From Yinghuangia elevatio (GTDB lineage: Bacteria > Actinomycetota > Actinomycetes > Streptomycetales > Streptomycetaceae), in NCBI RefSeq assembly GCF_040649515.1, contig NZ_JBEZFP010000018.1, positions 1 to 64,000 of the forward strand: DNA of 64,000 nucleotides, in the 5' to 3' direction. Of the stretch, positions 25,624 through 33,994 are shown piece by piece; position 1 is the first letter of the stretch, and every line of letters begins with the position of its first letter. Both the position numbers and the translations under genes were made by a program. The notes beneath the pieces were generated by a model. It made no database searches, was not told the DNA's origin, and saw only the letters and a program-made list of their open reading frames with translations.

Positions 25624-26862
25624 TCAGTCCAAGACGTTTGCCCGTTCAGCTAGTGCTGACAGGGCGGGTGGGGCGGCCCGCCCGCCAATGAGTACGAGTT
25701 CGCGGATGGTCGCACGGGCGGCCACGTGCGTTCGTACCGTTTCCGGAGCCAACTCCTCTGCCCTGAGCAGGCAGTCCAGAGCTTCCCCGATGTGGCGGCG
25801 TTGGGCATGTGCGCGGCCGAGGTCCATGAAGAGGCGTGAGCGACGTTCGGCGGAGAGGCTTGCCGGGTCGATCTGGCGACCGATGTCGAGGGCTTCGCCG
25901 GCGTCGCCCAGGTCGACGGCGGTGGAGACTGCCTGGATTTCCACGTTGGTCGGGCCGAACTCAAGGTTGAAGTCGTTGCGGTCGCCGCCGAGTCGCTTGG
26001 CGACGGCGCGGGCGTTGCTGATCTCCTCGCGTGCCTGCACTCGTTGACCGGCGCGGGCGTGCACGAGTGCGAGCACGAGATGGAGAGAACCGAGCACCGA
26101 CAGGGCTTCGGGCTCGGCGGACTCGTCGGCGGTGTGCGGCTTGAGCGCGTTCACGGCGCTCGCCGCGGCGTGCTCTGCCTGGTCAAGGCGCTTGAGGCGT
26201 ACGAATGCCTGCGCGAGTCGGAAGATGCCAGCGAACACCTGAAGCGGTTGCTCGGACATCTCTGCGGCTCGGATCGAGCGGTCGGCCGCGAGCCACGCCG
26301 CGTCTGCCTCGTCCTGGCGGACGAACGCTGCGGACAGGGCCTGGTAGGTCGCGCTCAGGAGTGTCTGTGCGTCGCGTTTCGAGGCAGCGTCGGCTACCCG
26401 CGCGGCGCGCTCAAGGCGCGGGATCAGCCGGCCGAGCAGGGAACTGAGTTCGGCGAACTGTGCGGCGTGGGTGAGTGACCAGACCTCATCCACCGCGCTG
26501 GTGAGCGCCGGGAGGTCCGGCGGCTCGGCTGCCTCGTGGGAGAGCAGCACGTCGAGGGCCGGGTGCCCGGAGATCAGAAGTCGCGCCTCGTCGAGGTCAT
26601 TCGCTTCGTCCACGTCGGCCGGCGGGGGCGTGGTGGGTGCGGTCGGTGCGTCCGGGCTGAGCACCTGGATGGAGACGCCGAGTCCGTCGGCGAGCAGTTG
26701 GAGCACGTCAAGGCGTACGACGGGCTGAACCCCGCGCTCAACCTGGGACACCCAACTCGCCGTACGGCCGATGGCCGCGCCGAGTTCTTCTTGCTTCATC
26801 CCCCGTTGCTTGCGCAGCTGCGCGACGCGCGCGCCGAACGCCTTTCGCTCCTCAGCGTCCAT
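25624..26862 (-). CDS. XRE-family regulator with TPR-like C-terminus
   Basis: A regulator of about 412 aa. The N-terminal XRE domain (about 5-65) reads FGARVAQLRKQRGMKQEELG then AAIGRTASWVSQVERGVQPV. A Pro/Ala linker precedes some 330 residues of TPR-like helical pairs (LLGRLIPRLERAARVADAASK, LAADRSIRAAEMSEQPLQVF, ARAGQRVQAREEISNARAVAK, AHAQRRHIGEALDCLLRAEE). This plan occurs in quorum- or peptide-responsive regulators and in many AICE regulators. The ATG at 26862 has GAGGGGA upstream and overlaps the preceding monooxygenase gene by 11 nt. It probably sets the switch between integrated and transferring states; that is inferred from position. Confidence 0.85.
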   Translation of the reverse strand: MDAEERKAFGARVAQLRKQRGMKQEELGAAIGRTASWVSQVERGVQPVVRLDVLQLLADGLGVSIQVLSPDAPTAPTTPPPADVDEANDLDEARLLISGHPALDVLLSHEAAEPPDLPALTSAVDEVWSLTHAAQFAELSSLLGRLIPRLERAARVADAASKRDAQTLLSATYQALSAAFVRQDEADAAWLAADRSIRAAEMSEQPLQVFAGIFRLAQAFVRLKRLDQAEHAAASAVNALKPHTADESAEPEALSVLGSLHLVLALVHARAGQRVQAREEISNARAVAKRLGGDRNDFNLEFGPTNVEIQAVSTAVDLGDAGEALDIGRQIDPASLSAERRSRLFMDLGRAHAQRRHIGEALDCLLRAEELAPETVRTHVAARATIRELVLIGGRAAPPALSALAERANVLD

Positions 26863-27184
26863 CGGTAGTCCCCTCGCCGGCCGTGCCCTTGCCATCGATC
26901 TCGTGCAGGAACGAGACGTCCACCCCGCTCAGGTACTGCTCGCGCTCGGCGAGGAAGTGCCGGACGTGGGGCTGTTCCTCATGCCGGTCGAACGCGGCGC
27001 GGTCCGCGTACAGCTCGTAGAACACGCGAACCGTCGGCTCACCCTCGACCGAGTGGTTCACGTAGATCAGCGTCCCGGGCTCGTTCGCCCGGATCTCCTT
27101 CAAGGTCGCCGCGGCGAGCGCGTCGAACGCGCGGGCGGCGTCTTCGTCGTGCGTGGTGAAGCGGACTACCAGGCCGAACGCCAT
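26852..27184 (-). CDS. ABM-domain (YgiN-like) monooxygenase
   Basis: A 110-aa single antibiotic-biosynthesis-monooxygenase domain. The core strands and helices are MAFGLVVRFTTHDEDAARAFDALAAATLKEIRANEPGTLIYVNHS, VRVFYELYADRAAFDRHEEQPHVRHFLAEREQYL and VDVSFLHEID. Relatives oxidise quinols or polyketides without cofactors, or act as small-molecule-binding proteins. The ATG at 27184 follows AGGAGC. It overlaps the XRE/TPR regulator gene by 11 nt, so the pair is coupled. A role in making or sensing a signal for that regulator is possible but not shown by sequence. Confidence 0.8.
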   Translation of the reverse strand: MAFGLVVRFTTHDEDAARAFDALAAATLKEIRANEPGTLIYVNHSVEGEPTVRVFYELYADRAAFDRHEEQPHVRHFLAEREQYLSGVDVSFLHEIDGKGTAGEGTTDGR

Positions 27185-27631
27185 GGTCACAGCTCCTGTC
27201 ACAGGCGTGTGCAGTGGGACTCACAGAGACGTCAGTAAGTGTGACACGGTCGCTGAAGTACTGCGACTAACAGATTCTCTTGACTCACAGAATCTCTGCG
27301 AGTACGTTCGTCGTGTCGCCACCGCACCGGAAAGCACGGGGCTCTGACCTCCTGGTTTGGGCTGCCGCAAGTCGGTGGGGTGGCAGCAAAGACGGCTGAT
27401 CAGGTCGTCGGCCTGCTACGGGCGTGCTGCTTGAGAACTCCACAGAGTGCTGAGAGACCACAGCTACGAGTGCTTTTGGTCCTCGATCCGCAGCGTTTCT
27501 GCGAGTGGGTCGGGGGCTATGACCGCTCGTCACATGTGGCGAGGCGCACCGACGTGCGCCGGGACGACCGCCTGTCCTTGGCGGGGTGGCGGTCGTCCCG
27601 TAGGTCGCTCCTTCGAGAGAGGAGTACGACC
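27185..27631. promoter_or_regulatory. Divergent control region of the AICE regulators and transfer block
   Basis: This 447-bp region has no gene. It contains a 10-bp direct repeat GACTCACAGA (27218-27227 and 27282-27291). It also has an inverted repeat AGATTCT/AGAATCT (27272-27278/27289-27295) around a TTGACT that could be a -35 element. Two successive hairpins follow: GGCGCA/TGCGCC, then a perfect 13-bp stem CGGGACGACCGCC (27560-27572) with its complement at 27588-27600, 32 nt before the first transfer-block gene. It reads as operators for the XRE regulator plus a structured leader. Confidence 0.5.
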
Positions 27632-27901
27632 GTGCGAACCATTGTCGCCGGGCACATGGCGTTCTCGGGTTCCGAGTTCGCCGAGTTGGCGATGGGGATC
27701 GACCCGGAGCTGTTCACGGGCCCCACCGACGAGACGCCGATGGAGCGGGCCGCGCGGCTGGACGCCGCGCGCGACGTGCTCACGGACCTGTGGCGTGAGG
27801 ACCCGGAGCTTGCGGCGTACGCCGAGAGCCTGATGAACGAGTCGGCGGAGGTCATCGAGCTGCCGGCACGGCGTACCGCCGTTGGGCGGTGGGCGGCGTG
27901 A
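27632..27901 (+). CDS. Small acidic AICE protein, unknown function
   Basis: An 89-aa acidic protein at the head of the transfer block. It has GSEFAELAMGIDPELFTGPTDETPMERAARLDAARDVLTDLWREDPELAAYAESLMNES and then a short basic end. The helical, charged composition suggests a regulatory or adaptor role; I do not recognise a family. The GTG at 27632 is preceded by GAGAGGAG. Its stop overlaps the next start (GTGA), the first of a chain of such overlaps running to 30055. Confidence 0.55.
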   Translation: MRTIVAGHMAFSGSEFAELAMGIDPELFTGPTDETPMERAARLDAARDVLTDLWREDPELAAYAESLMNESAEVIELPARRTAVGRWAA

Positions 27902-28323
27902 GCGCGGACCCGGGCACGTTCGCGGCTGTCGGGTTCGCGTTGTACGCGGCGCACATGGTGGGCGACCACTGGGTGCAGACCGACAGCGAGGCTATGAACA
28001 AGGGTCGCAACGACTGGACGGGCCGGTACTTCGCCACCCGTCACGGCATCGGACTCGCGGTGGTCAAGGCGCTGTTCCTGACGCTGGTGTGGGCGGTGTT
28101 CGCGTTGCCGCTCGCGCCGCTCGGCGTGGTCCTGGGGATGGCCGTGGACACCGTGTCGCACATCTGGGCGGACCGCCGTCACACGCTCGCCGCGTTGGCA
28201 CGGCGCGTCGGCAAGGGCACCTGGTGGGAACGCGACTCAAACGCCCCGTACCTGCTTGACCAGTCGTGGCACATCGGATGGTTGTTCGTCGCCGCAGTCA
28301 TCATCGCGGGGGTGGGGTCGTGA
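27898..28323 (+). CDS. DUF3307-like membrane protein of the transfer block
   Basis: A 141-aa membrane protein with FALYAAHMVGDHWVQTDSEAMNKGRNDWTGRYFATRHGIGLAVVKALFLTLVWAVFALPLAPLGVVLGMAVDTVSHIWADRRHTLAALA and a final hydrophobic helix, giving three to four membrane segments. The AHxxGD...Q and TVSHxWAD motifs match DUF3307-type proteins, found next to tra/spd genes of actinomycete elements. The GTG start overlaps the previous stop by 4 nt. A part in plasmid spreading between mycelial compartments is inferred from location. Confidence 0.65.
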   Translation: MSADPGTFAAVGFALYAAHMVGDHWVQTDSEAMNKGRNDWTGRYFATRHGIGLAVVKALFLTLVWAVFALPLAPLGVVLGMAVDTVSHIWADRRHTLAALARRVGKGTWWERDSNAPYLLDQSWHIGWLFVAAVIIAGVGS

Positions 28324-29681
28324 CCGAGACCATCTACACGATGCGCGCCGGCAAGAAGATGGACGCCGCGCGGATCGCCGAGGCGCACGCCGCCGCGGCC
28401 GAGAAGACCGCGCTTGCGTCGGTCGTCCAGGCGCAGGCAGCCGCGCAGGTCGCGGCGATCGAGCGGCAGGAGCAGCGCGACTTGCGCGCCGAGACTGCCA
28501 AGGACAAGGCGGCCCGTCGCAGCGAACGCCGTGCGAAGTGGGACGCGTCGCTGGTGTCGGTGCGCGAGCGACGGGACTTCGTCCTCGTCGCGGTCGTCAT
28601 GGCCGCCTCGATCGGCACGGCGTGGCCGGCTCAGATGGGCTTCTACCTGAGCATGGGTATGAACCCGGTGCTCGCGGTGCTGGTCACCGCGATGACCGAG
28701 GGCGCCGCATGGGCCGGGGCCGCGATGGCTTCCAAGGCAATCGAGGATGGTCGGCCGGTCGGGATGTACCGGGCCATCACGTGGAGTTCGGCGCTCACCG
28801 CGTCGGCGCTCAACTTCGCTCACAGCTACCACCGGAGCATCCCGCTCGCATGCGTGCTCGCGCTCGCCAGCATGCTGGGCGTGCTCCTGTGGGAGGCGTA
28901 CGCGCACTCGCAGAGCGGTGAGGACGGCGGGAAGACTTCCGCGCAGGTCCGAGCCGACTACTACCGAAAGGCGCGGTACCCGAAGGTGTCGCGACGTGCG
29001 CGAGACCTGATCGCCGCGGTGCCCGGGATAGACGAGGGTGCCGCGTGGGTCATCGCGTGGCGGTCGGTGCACGGTGCCGATCCGGGCGTGACGCACCGGA
29101 CTCTCAAGCAGCACCACAAGTCGGTCAAGCGCATCGGCGACCTGCTCGACAAGGCACCCGTCGTGAACCCCGCGGCAGTCGGGCTCAAGTCGCTTCAGCC
29201 GCTCAGCGCGACTCTTCAGGACATGGCGCCCGGCGGCACCGTTGCCGACGCGCACGACGCGGTACGAGACGCGGTGGTCGTGGCTTTCGATGCGTCGTAC
29301 CCGATTGAGGAGTTGATCGGGATCGACGCCGACAAGCAGTCGGCCGACGAGTCGGGGGAACGGTCGGGGTCTGACCGGGACTTTCCGGATGAATCACCGC
29401 AAAACGAAAACGCGGTGAGTCGGCCGACTCCGGCGCCGCGGAAGGCCACCGGTCGGGTCCCGTCGGCCGCGAAGTCGACGGTACCGAAGCGGACGCCGGA
29501 CGAACTCCTCACCGATGCCCGTCGGATCACCGCCGAGTGGCCGACCGAGAACCTGACGGCCGACCGCATCCGCAAGTCGGTTCGTACGTCGGCCGAGTCG
29601 GCTCGGACCCTGCGTGACACGCTGCGTGCCGAGCGGGCGTCCGACGACGAGTCGGGCGCCGGCGCGGCGAGCGTCGCGTGA
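28320..29681 (+). CDS. DUF2637-like membrane protein (SpdB-type)
   Basis: A 453-aa protein with a long Ala/Gln/Glu-rich helical N-terminus (about 15-75, probable coiled coil). A membrane region (about 85-190) matches DUF2637-type AICE proteins: VLVAVVMAASIGTAWPAQMGFYLSMGM, EGAAWAGAAMASKAIEDGRPVGMYRAITW, ALNFAHSYHRS. A charged cytosolic tail follows, with a degenerate helix-turn-helix-like end (DELLTDARRITAEWPTENLTADRIRKSVRTS). Proteins of this type accompany TraB and are thought to help DNA spread along hyphae. Its GTG overlaps the preceding stop by 4 nt. Confidence 0.7.
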   Translation: MTETIYTMRAGKKMDAARIAEAHAAAAEKTALASVVQAQAAAQVAAIERQEQRDLRAETAKDKAARRSERRAKWDASLVSVRERRDFVLVAVVMAASIGTAWPAQMGFYLSMGMNPVLAVLVTAMTEGAAWAGAAMASKAIEDGRPVGMYRAITWSSALTASALNFAHSYHRSIPLACVLALASMLGVLLWEAYAHSQSGEDGGKTSAQVRADYYRKARYPKVSRRARDLIAAVPGIDEGAAWVIAWRSVHGADPGVTHRTLKQHHKSVKRIGDLLDKAPVVNPAAVGLKSLQPLSATLQDMAPGGTVADAHDAVRDAVVVAFDASYPIEELIGIDADKQSADESGERSGSDRDFPDESPQNENAVSRPTPAPRKATGRVPSAAKSTVPKRTPDELLTDARRITAEWPTENLTADRIRKSVRTSAESARTLRDTLRAERASDDESGAGAASVA

Positions 29682-30055
29682 GGTTCCGGCGCCGATTCTG
29701 GGACCCGACCGGGGAGCGGTACGGACTCCCCACCTACCCGTGGCAGTTGGCCCCCGGCGGACTGGCCACTCGTCGTCAGCTTCGTTCCGACGGGTTGCGC
29801 CCCGGCGGGCAATCGCCGGTCGCGCAAGTCATGTGGCAACGACGGCGCACGGTGCAAGTCGCGTACTTGTACCGCGTCGATCGGGCGTTGCCGGTACGGC
29901 CGATGACCGGCCCGAAGTCCCGGGCGCTCGCCGCCGCGATGCTCGCGCGCCGCACGTGCCCGTCCTGCCGCACCGATCGCGGCTACGTCATCTCAGTCCG
30001 GCTCGGCGTGTGTGTGCCGTGCGCGGACGCGCTTCCCACGTACAGCGCCGCCTGA
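29678..30055 (+). CDS. RRQRL-motif zinc-binding protein
   Basis: A 125-aa basic protein of the AICE-associated RRQRL-motif family. ATRRQLRSDGLRPGGQSPVAQVMWQRRR carries the motif in the variant RRQLR. The C-terminal CPSC...CVPC (TCPSCRTDRGYVISVRLGVCVPCADAL) is a zinc ribbon. It is likely nucleic-acid or protein-binding and part of the transfer set, cotranscribed with the membrane proteins through a 4-nt start/stop overlap. A GC-rich stem-loop (30064-30103) separates it from traB. Confidence 0.75.
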   Translation: MRFRRRFWDPTGERYGLPTYPWQLAPGGLATRRQLRSDGLRPGGQSPVAQVMWQRRRTVQVAYLYRVDRALPVRPMTGPKSRALAAAMLARRTCPSCRTDRGYVISVRLGVCVPCADALPTYSAA

Positions 30056-30063
30056 TGTGCAAC

Positions 30064-30103
30064 GCGGCCCCGGCTCTCGCCTGGCAGCTACCGCCGGGGC
30101 CGC
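30064..30103. other. Intercistronic stem-loop before traB
   Basis: GCGGCCCCGG (30064-30073) pairs perfectly with CCGGGGCCGC (30094-30103) across a 20-nt loop, between the RRQRL gene and the TraB-like gene. It could limit read-through into the translocase gene or stabilise mRNA ends. Confidence 0.45.
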
Positions 30104-30133
30104 TCCCCAACACTGCGATTGGAGAGCACCAGC

Positions 30134-32305
30134 ATGACGCACGTCGATCCGTTCAACCCCGATGGCGACCAGGAACAGGGCGCCGACGTCATCCCCTTGC
30201 ACAAGCTCAAGCCGCCGGTATCGGACGTTGACCCGGTGCCCGACGTGGCGCCGACGGAGGATGCGTACGAGGTCCCCGTCCCGGTCGACGCGCCGGCACC
30301 CGCGCGGCTGTCGTGGCGGGAGTCGGTACGCGGTGAGAAGCGGCAGCCGATCCTTCCCGCGTGGCTGCTCTCCCGCGACGCGCTCTCGGAACAGGTCCGA
30401 TGGGTGTGGGACCACTACATGCACGTGTTCGCGTTCCACGCGGTGCGCGTGCCGGTCTACGCCGGCACCCTCGCGCTGCGCTCGCCGCAGGGTGCCGGGC
30501 GACTCATCGGGGGTGCCTTCCGATGGGTGACCGACGCCGACGGAAGGCCCGTCCGCGCGAACGCCATTCAGCGCGCGGACGCCGCCGAGTACCTGAAGCT
30601 CGCCAAGCACCGCGACGGCCGTATCCGGCTCCGGATCACGATCCTGATCGCGGCCACGCTCGCCGTCGGCATCTTGTTGACCGCGCTGATCCTCGCGGGC
30701 CCGACCTGGGGCGCGGTGCTCGCGTTCGCCGGCATCATCGGTGGGCTCGGGTTCTTCGGAGCCCCGGATGACCGGCCCGTGGTCGGCCCCGCGGTCGTCA
30801 AGCCGCAGGTCCAGAAGCTCAGTTCGCACATCGTCCTGCGTGCGCTCGGCGCACTCGGCATCGCGGGCATCAACCAGGCGATGACGAAGGGGTGGGGGCC
30901 GCGGGCGTTCGTCGCCCCGATCACCCGAGACGGCCCCGGTTGGCGCGCGGACGTGGATCTGCCGTACGGCGTGACGGCGGTCGACATCATGGAGCGGCGC
31001 GACCGGCTCGCGTCCGGTCTGCGCCGGCCGATGGGGTGCGTGTGGCCGGAGCCGGTCCATGACGAGCACACGGGGCGCCTCGTGTTGTGGGTCGGGGATC
31101 AGGACATGAACCAGGTCACCCCGCCCGCATGGCCGCTCGCACGGTCCGGCGCAGCGTCGCTGTTCAAGCCCCTGCCGTACGGCACCGACCAGCGCGGACG
31201 TCAGATCCTGGTCAACCTGATGTACGCGAACATGCTGATCGGCGCCATGCCCGGCATGGGCAAGACGTTCGCGCTCCGCATCCTGCTGCTCGCCGCAGCG
31301 CTCGACGTGACGGCCGAACTGCTGGTGTGGGAACTGAAGGGCACCGGGGACCTGTCGCCGCTTGAGAAGGTCGCCGCGGACTACGGGTCCGGCCCCGACG
31401 ACGAGACGTGCGAAGCGGCGTTGCGGTCGCTGCGGTACGTCTACAAGGAGCTGGAGCGCCGCGCGAAGGTCATCGCCGGGCTGCCCAAGAACGTGTGCCC
31501 GGAGAACAAGGTGACGCCGGAACTCGCCGCGAAGAAGTCGCTGCGGCTGCACCCGCTCGTGCTGGCGATCGACGAGTGCCAAGAACTTTTCGCACACGAG
31601 AAGTTCGGCAAGGAAGCCGAAACCCTCGCGGTCGCCGTCATCAAGCGCGGTCGTGCGCTCGGCGTCATCCTGCTGCTCGCCACCCAGCGTCCCGACAAGG
31701 AGTCGTTGCCCACGGGCGTCTCGGCGAACGTCGGCATCCGGTTCTGCCTGAAGGTCATGGGGCAGTTGGAGAACGACATGATCCTTGGGACGTCGTCCTA
31801 CAAGAACGGTCTGCGGGCAACGACGTTCACGCTCAAGGACAAGGGCATCGGCTACCTCGTCGGTGCGGCCCCGGACGCGCAGATCACTCGGACGTACGCG
31901 GTCGACAACGACGCTGCGGACAAGATCTGCGACCGCGCCCGAGCCGCACGGGAAGCTGCTGGCACCCTGACCGGCTACGCCGCCGGGCAGACCAGCGAGA
32001 CAGACCGCGGCCCGTCATACGACTTGCTCGCCGACGTCCTCGCGGTGATCCCGCCGTCCGAGCCGAAGGTGTGGAACGAGGTTGTCGTGGACCGGCTCGC
32101 CGAGCTGCGACCGGACGGCTACGGCACCTGGGCGGCCCTCGACGTCAAGGCGAAGTCCGCGCAACTGACCACCGCGCTCAAGCCGTACGGCGTGCCGGTC
32201 GGTCAGGTCTGGGGCACCGACGACGCGACCGGTAAGGGCGCGAACCGGCGCGGCATCACCCGCGATGACGTCGCCGCATCCATCACGAAGCGTGACGGTT
32301 CCTGA
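30134..32305 (+). CDS. traB: TraB-type FtsK/SpoIIIE DNA translocase
   Basis: The conjugative motor of the element (723 aa), moving double-stranded DNA between mycelia. An acidic Pro-rich N-terminus and a membrane region (about 175-215, ITILIAATLAVGILLTALILAGPTWGAVLAFAGIIGGLGFF) anchor it. The RecA-like motor has Walker A GAMPGMGKTFALRIL (around residue 372), Walker B LVLAIDECQELF (about 475-487), and ATQRPDKESLPTGV. A C-terminal winged-helix-like part (about 640-720, WNEVVVDRLAELRPDGYGTWAALDVKAK) should recognise the clt repeats on DNA. The ATG at 30134 follows GGAGAG. It is about the usual length for AICE TraB proteins. Confidence 0.92.
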   Translation: MTHVDPFNPDGDQEQGADVIPLHKLKPPVSDVDPVPDVAPTEDAYEVPVPVDAPAPARLSWRESVRGEKRQPILPAWLLSRDALSEQVRWVWDHYMHVFAFHAVRVPVYAGTLALRSPQGAGRLIGGAFRWVTDADGRPVRANAIQRADAAEYLKLAKHRDGRIRLRITILIAATLAVGILLTALILAGPTWGAVLAFAGIIGGLGFFGAPDDRPVVGPAVVKPQVQKLSSHIVLRALGALGIAGINQAMTKGWGPRAFVAPITRDGPGWRADVDLPYGVTAVDIMERRDRLASGLRRPMGCVWPEPVHDEHTGRLVLWVGDQDMNQVTPPAWPLARSGAASLFKPLPYGTDQRGRQILVNLMYANMLIGAMPGMGKTFALRILLLAAALDVTAELLVWELKGTGDLSPLEKVAADYGSGPDDETCEAALRSLRYVYKELERRAKVIAGLPKNVCPENKVTPELAAKKSLRLHPLVLAIDECQELFAHEKFGKEAETLAVAVIKRGRALGVILLLATQRPDKESLPTGVSANVGIRFCLKVMGQLENDMILGTSSYKNGLRATTFTLKDKGIGYLVGAAPDAQITRTYAVDNDAADKICDRARAAREAAGTLTGYAAGQTSETDRGPSYDLLADVLAVIPPSEPKVWNEVVVDRLAELRPDGYGTWAALDVKAKSAQLTTALKPYGVPVGQVWGTDDATGKGANRRGITRDDVAASITKRDGS

Positions 32306-32328
32306 GGCTCGGACCGACTCTCGCGCGC

Positions 32329-32414
32329 TGCTAGGTCTAGCACGACCGCTTGCTAGACCTAGCAGCCCTGCTAGCAACCCATTCCCGCGCTGATCAGTGC
32401 ACTAGTCCCTAGCA
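32329..32414. repeat. Palindrome cluster TGCTAG-N2-CTAGCA downstream of traB
   Basis: Three or four related palindromes lie between traB and the next gene: TGCTAGGTCTAGCA (32329-32342), its exact complement TGCTAGACCTAGCA (32351-32364), a core TGCTAGCA (32369-32376), and a looser TGCACTAGTCCCTAGCA (32398-32414). The first two are 22 bp apart, two helical turns. CTAG is otherwise rare in such DNA. It could be a clt locus bound by TraB or an operator for the spd genes. Confidence 0.6.
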
Positions 32415-32458
32415 CCGCCATGCCCGGAACCAGCGAAAACGCCTCTGGGAGGCCCCTG

Positions 32459-32740
32459 ATGACCCCCGACACGCTCGCGTTGCTGCTCATCCTCGGTGCC
32501 ATCGGTGGTTACGCACTGTTGTGCTGGATCGCGCCGTTCGGCCCCTGCCGTGCCTGCGACGGCACCGGCAACCACACCCCGTGGGCCGAGCGCCGCGCGC
32601 TGCGCAACGGCGCCCCGATCAAGCGTCGCCCGCGCATCCGCAAGCCGTGTCGCCGCTGCAAGGGCACCGGCGCCCGGCTCCGCATAGGTCGCCGCATCCA
32701 CAACGCCGGACGCCGTCTGCACCACGACGGCACCCGCTAA
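32459..32740 (+). CDS. Small membrane protein with CxxCxGxG zinc motifs (Spd-like)
   Basis: A 93-aa protein with one N-terminal membrane helix (TLALLLILGAIGGYALLCWIAPF). A short zinc-finger pair of the DnaJ type follows: CRACDGTG (about 38-45) and CRRCKGTG (about 68-75), joined by very basic sequence. Such proteins occur beside tra genes of actinomycete elements. The ATG at 32459 is 6 nt from GGGAGG. The role in spreading is inferred from position only. Confidence 0.65.
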   Translation: MTPDTLALLLILGAIGGYALLCWIAPFGPCRACDGTGNHTPWAERRALRNGAPIKRRPRIRKPCRRCKGTGARLRIGRRIHNAGRRLHHDGTR

Positions 32741-32785
32741 CCACCCACCCGCGCACCATCCCTGACGCAACCTCAGGAGGCTGCC

Positions 32786-33055
32786 ATGGGAACGAACTTC
32801 CTCACCCTCGCCGCCGGCGAGACGCCGCCCGCCGGGACCCCCGGTGGGGGCACGGTCACCCTGGCTATGCCGGTCATCTGCATCGTCCTCGCGACGCTGC
32901 TGCTCGCCAACGGCAAGGCCCCGAAGCTCGCCGGGTTCTTCCTGTTCCTCGCGGGCGTCGGACTGTCCGGCACCGCCATCGCCGGATCGCTGTCGACGTC
33001 CACGCACACGCTGTTCACCAGCGTGGTGGACGGCCTGACCGACGCCATCGGCTGA
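32786..33055 (+). CDS. Small hydrophobic AICE membrane protein (Spd-like)
   Basis: An 89-aa protein with two hydrophobic stretches (VTLAMPVICIVLATLLLANG and LAGFFLFLAGVGLSGTAIAGSL) separated by a short charged turn. This gives a hairpin in the membrane with a Thr/Ser-rich end. There is no known domain. AGGAGG lies about 7 nt before the ATG. It sits between two small zinc-motif proteins in the likely spread region. Confidence 0.6.
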   Translation: MGTNFLTLAAGETPPAGTPGGGTVTLAMPVICIVLATLLLANGKAPKLAGFFLFLAGVGLSGTAIAGSLSTSTHTLFTSVVDGLTDAIG

Positions 33056-33152
33056 ACCCCCGGACGCCCGCCGTGGCTCCGGACACGGAGAGGTGTCCGG
33101 GGTCGCGGGGGACGGCCGGACGGTCCGGTCTCCCGCTCGGGAGGCACAGCCC

Positions 33153-33404
33153 ATGCGCATCCGACGCTGGTTCATCTACCGCGACGCCGGCGCGCTGCAC
33201 ATCGAACGTGGCGCCGACCCGAACTGCCCCGACTGCGACGGCCGGGGCATGTGGTGGACGAACGGCGCCACCGAACACGACGACCCCGACGAGGTCTTGT
33301 GCGCCTGCGTGTTCGGTCCGCACTTCCGGGTCCGATACCGCCCGCGGGCGTGGGCCAAGCAGGCGCCGACCAACGATCCGTGGTCCAGCGAACCGCCGTT
33401 CTGA
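33153..33404 (+). CDS. Small zinc-motif protein of the AICE
   Basis: An 83-aa protein with CPDCDGRGMWW and DEVLCACVFGPHFRVRYRPR. Two Cys pairs of the DnaJ-finger kind frame an acidic loop, so a small zinc fold is likely. GGGAGG lies about 8 nt before the ATG at 33153. It is probably cotranscribed with the downstream ssb gene. Confidence 0.6.
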   Translation: MRIRRWFIYRDAGALHIERGADPNCPDCDGRGMWWTNGATEHDDPDEVLCACVFGPHFRVRYRPRAWAKQAPTNDPWSSEPPF

Positions 33405-33438
33405 CCCCCTGCACTTCCCTTGTGAGAGGAGCACGGCC

Positions 33439-33903
33439 GTGGCCAACAACGCCACCCACATCACCGTCATCGGGAACCTGACGCGCGACCCGGAGGGCCG
33501 CGTCACCGCATCCGGTGTGTTCGTCACCCGCGTCTCGATCGCGGTCACCCCGCGCCGCTTCGACAAGCAGTCGGGCCAGTGGGTCGACGGCGAGACGACG
33601 TTCTGGGACGCCACCGCGTGGCGCCAGCTCGGCGAGCACGTCGTGGAGTCCCTGTTCAAGGGCGACCGCGTGATTGCGACCGGCACCGTCACCACGCACC
33701 GGTGGCAGGACACCGAGACCAACGAGCCGCGCTCGCGCGTCGTGCTCGACCTGGACGACATCGGCCCGTCCCTCACCTGGGCCACCGCGAAGGTTGACAA
33801 GGCCAACCGCTCCCGCGGCAACGCGTCCACCAACGGCGTCACCGCCCCCGGCGACCCGTGGGCCACGAACGGCCCGACCGCGAACAACGAAGTCCCGTTC
33901 TAG
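33439..33903 (+). CDS. ssb: Single-stranded DNA-binding protein
   Basis: A 154-aa SSB with a standard OB fold: ITVIGNLTRDPEGRVTASGVFVTRVSIAV, FWDATAWRQLGEHVVESLFKGDRVIATGTV and PRSRVVLDLDDIGPSL. A short linker follows and the protein ends in EVPF, a reduced form of the acidic DDDIPF tip that docks partner proteins. It is shorter than chromosomal SSBs because the linker is brief. The GTG at 33439 has GAGAGGAG upstream. It probably supports replication of the excised element together with the primase-polymerase. Confidence 0.93.
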   Translation: MANNATHITVIGNLTRDPEGRVTASGVFVTRVSIAVTPRRFDKQSGQWVDGETTFWDATAWRQLGEHVVESLFKGDRVIATGTVTTHRWQDTETNEPRSRVVLDLDDIGPSLTWATAKVDKANRSRGNASTNGVTAPGDPWATNGPTANNEVPF

Positions 33904-33909
33904 ACGCGC

Positions 33910-33952
33910 CCCGGGGCGCCCGTCACTTCTTGGCGGAAGCGGGCGCCCCGGG
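33910..33952. terminator. Strong stem-loop terminator after ssb
   Basis: A perfect 13-bp GC stem (CCCGGGGCGCCCG at 33910-33922 and its complement at 33940-33952) with a 17-nt loop follows the ssb stop codon by 6 bp, ending the transfer/ssb transcription unit. Confidence 0.7.
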
Positions 33953-33994
33953 TCTCAAGCCGCCCCTAAGCAGGGGCAGACAGGAGACCCCAGG

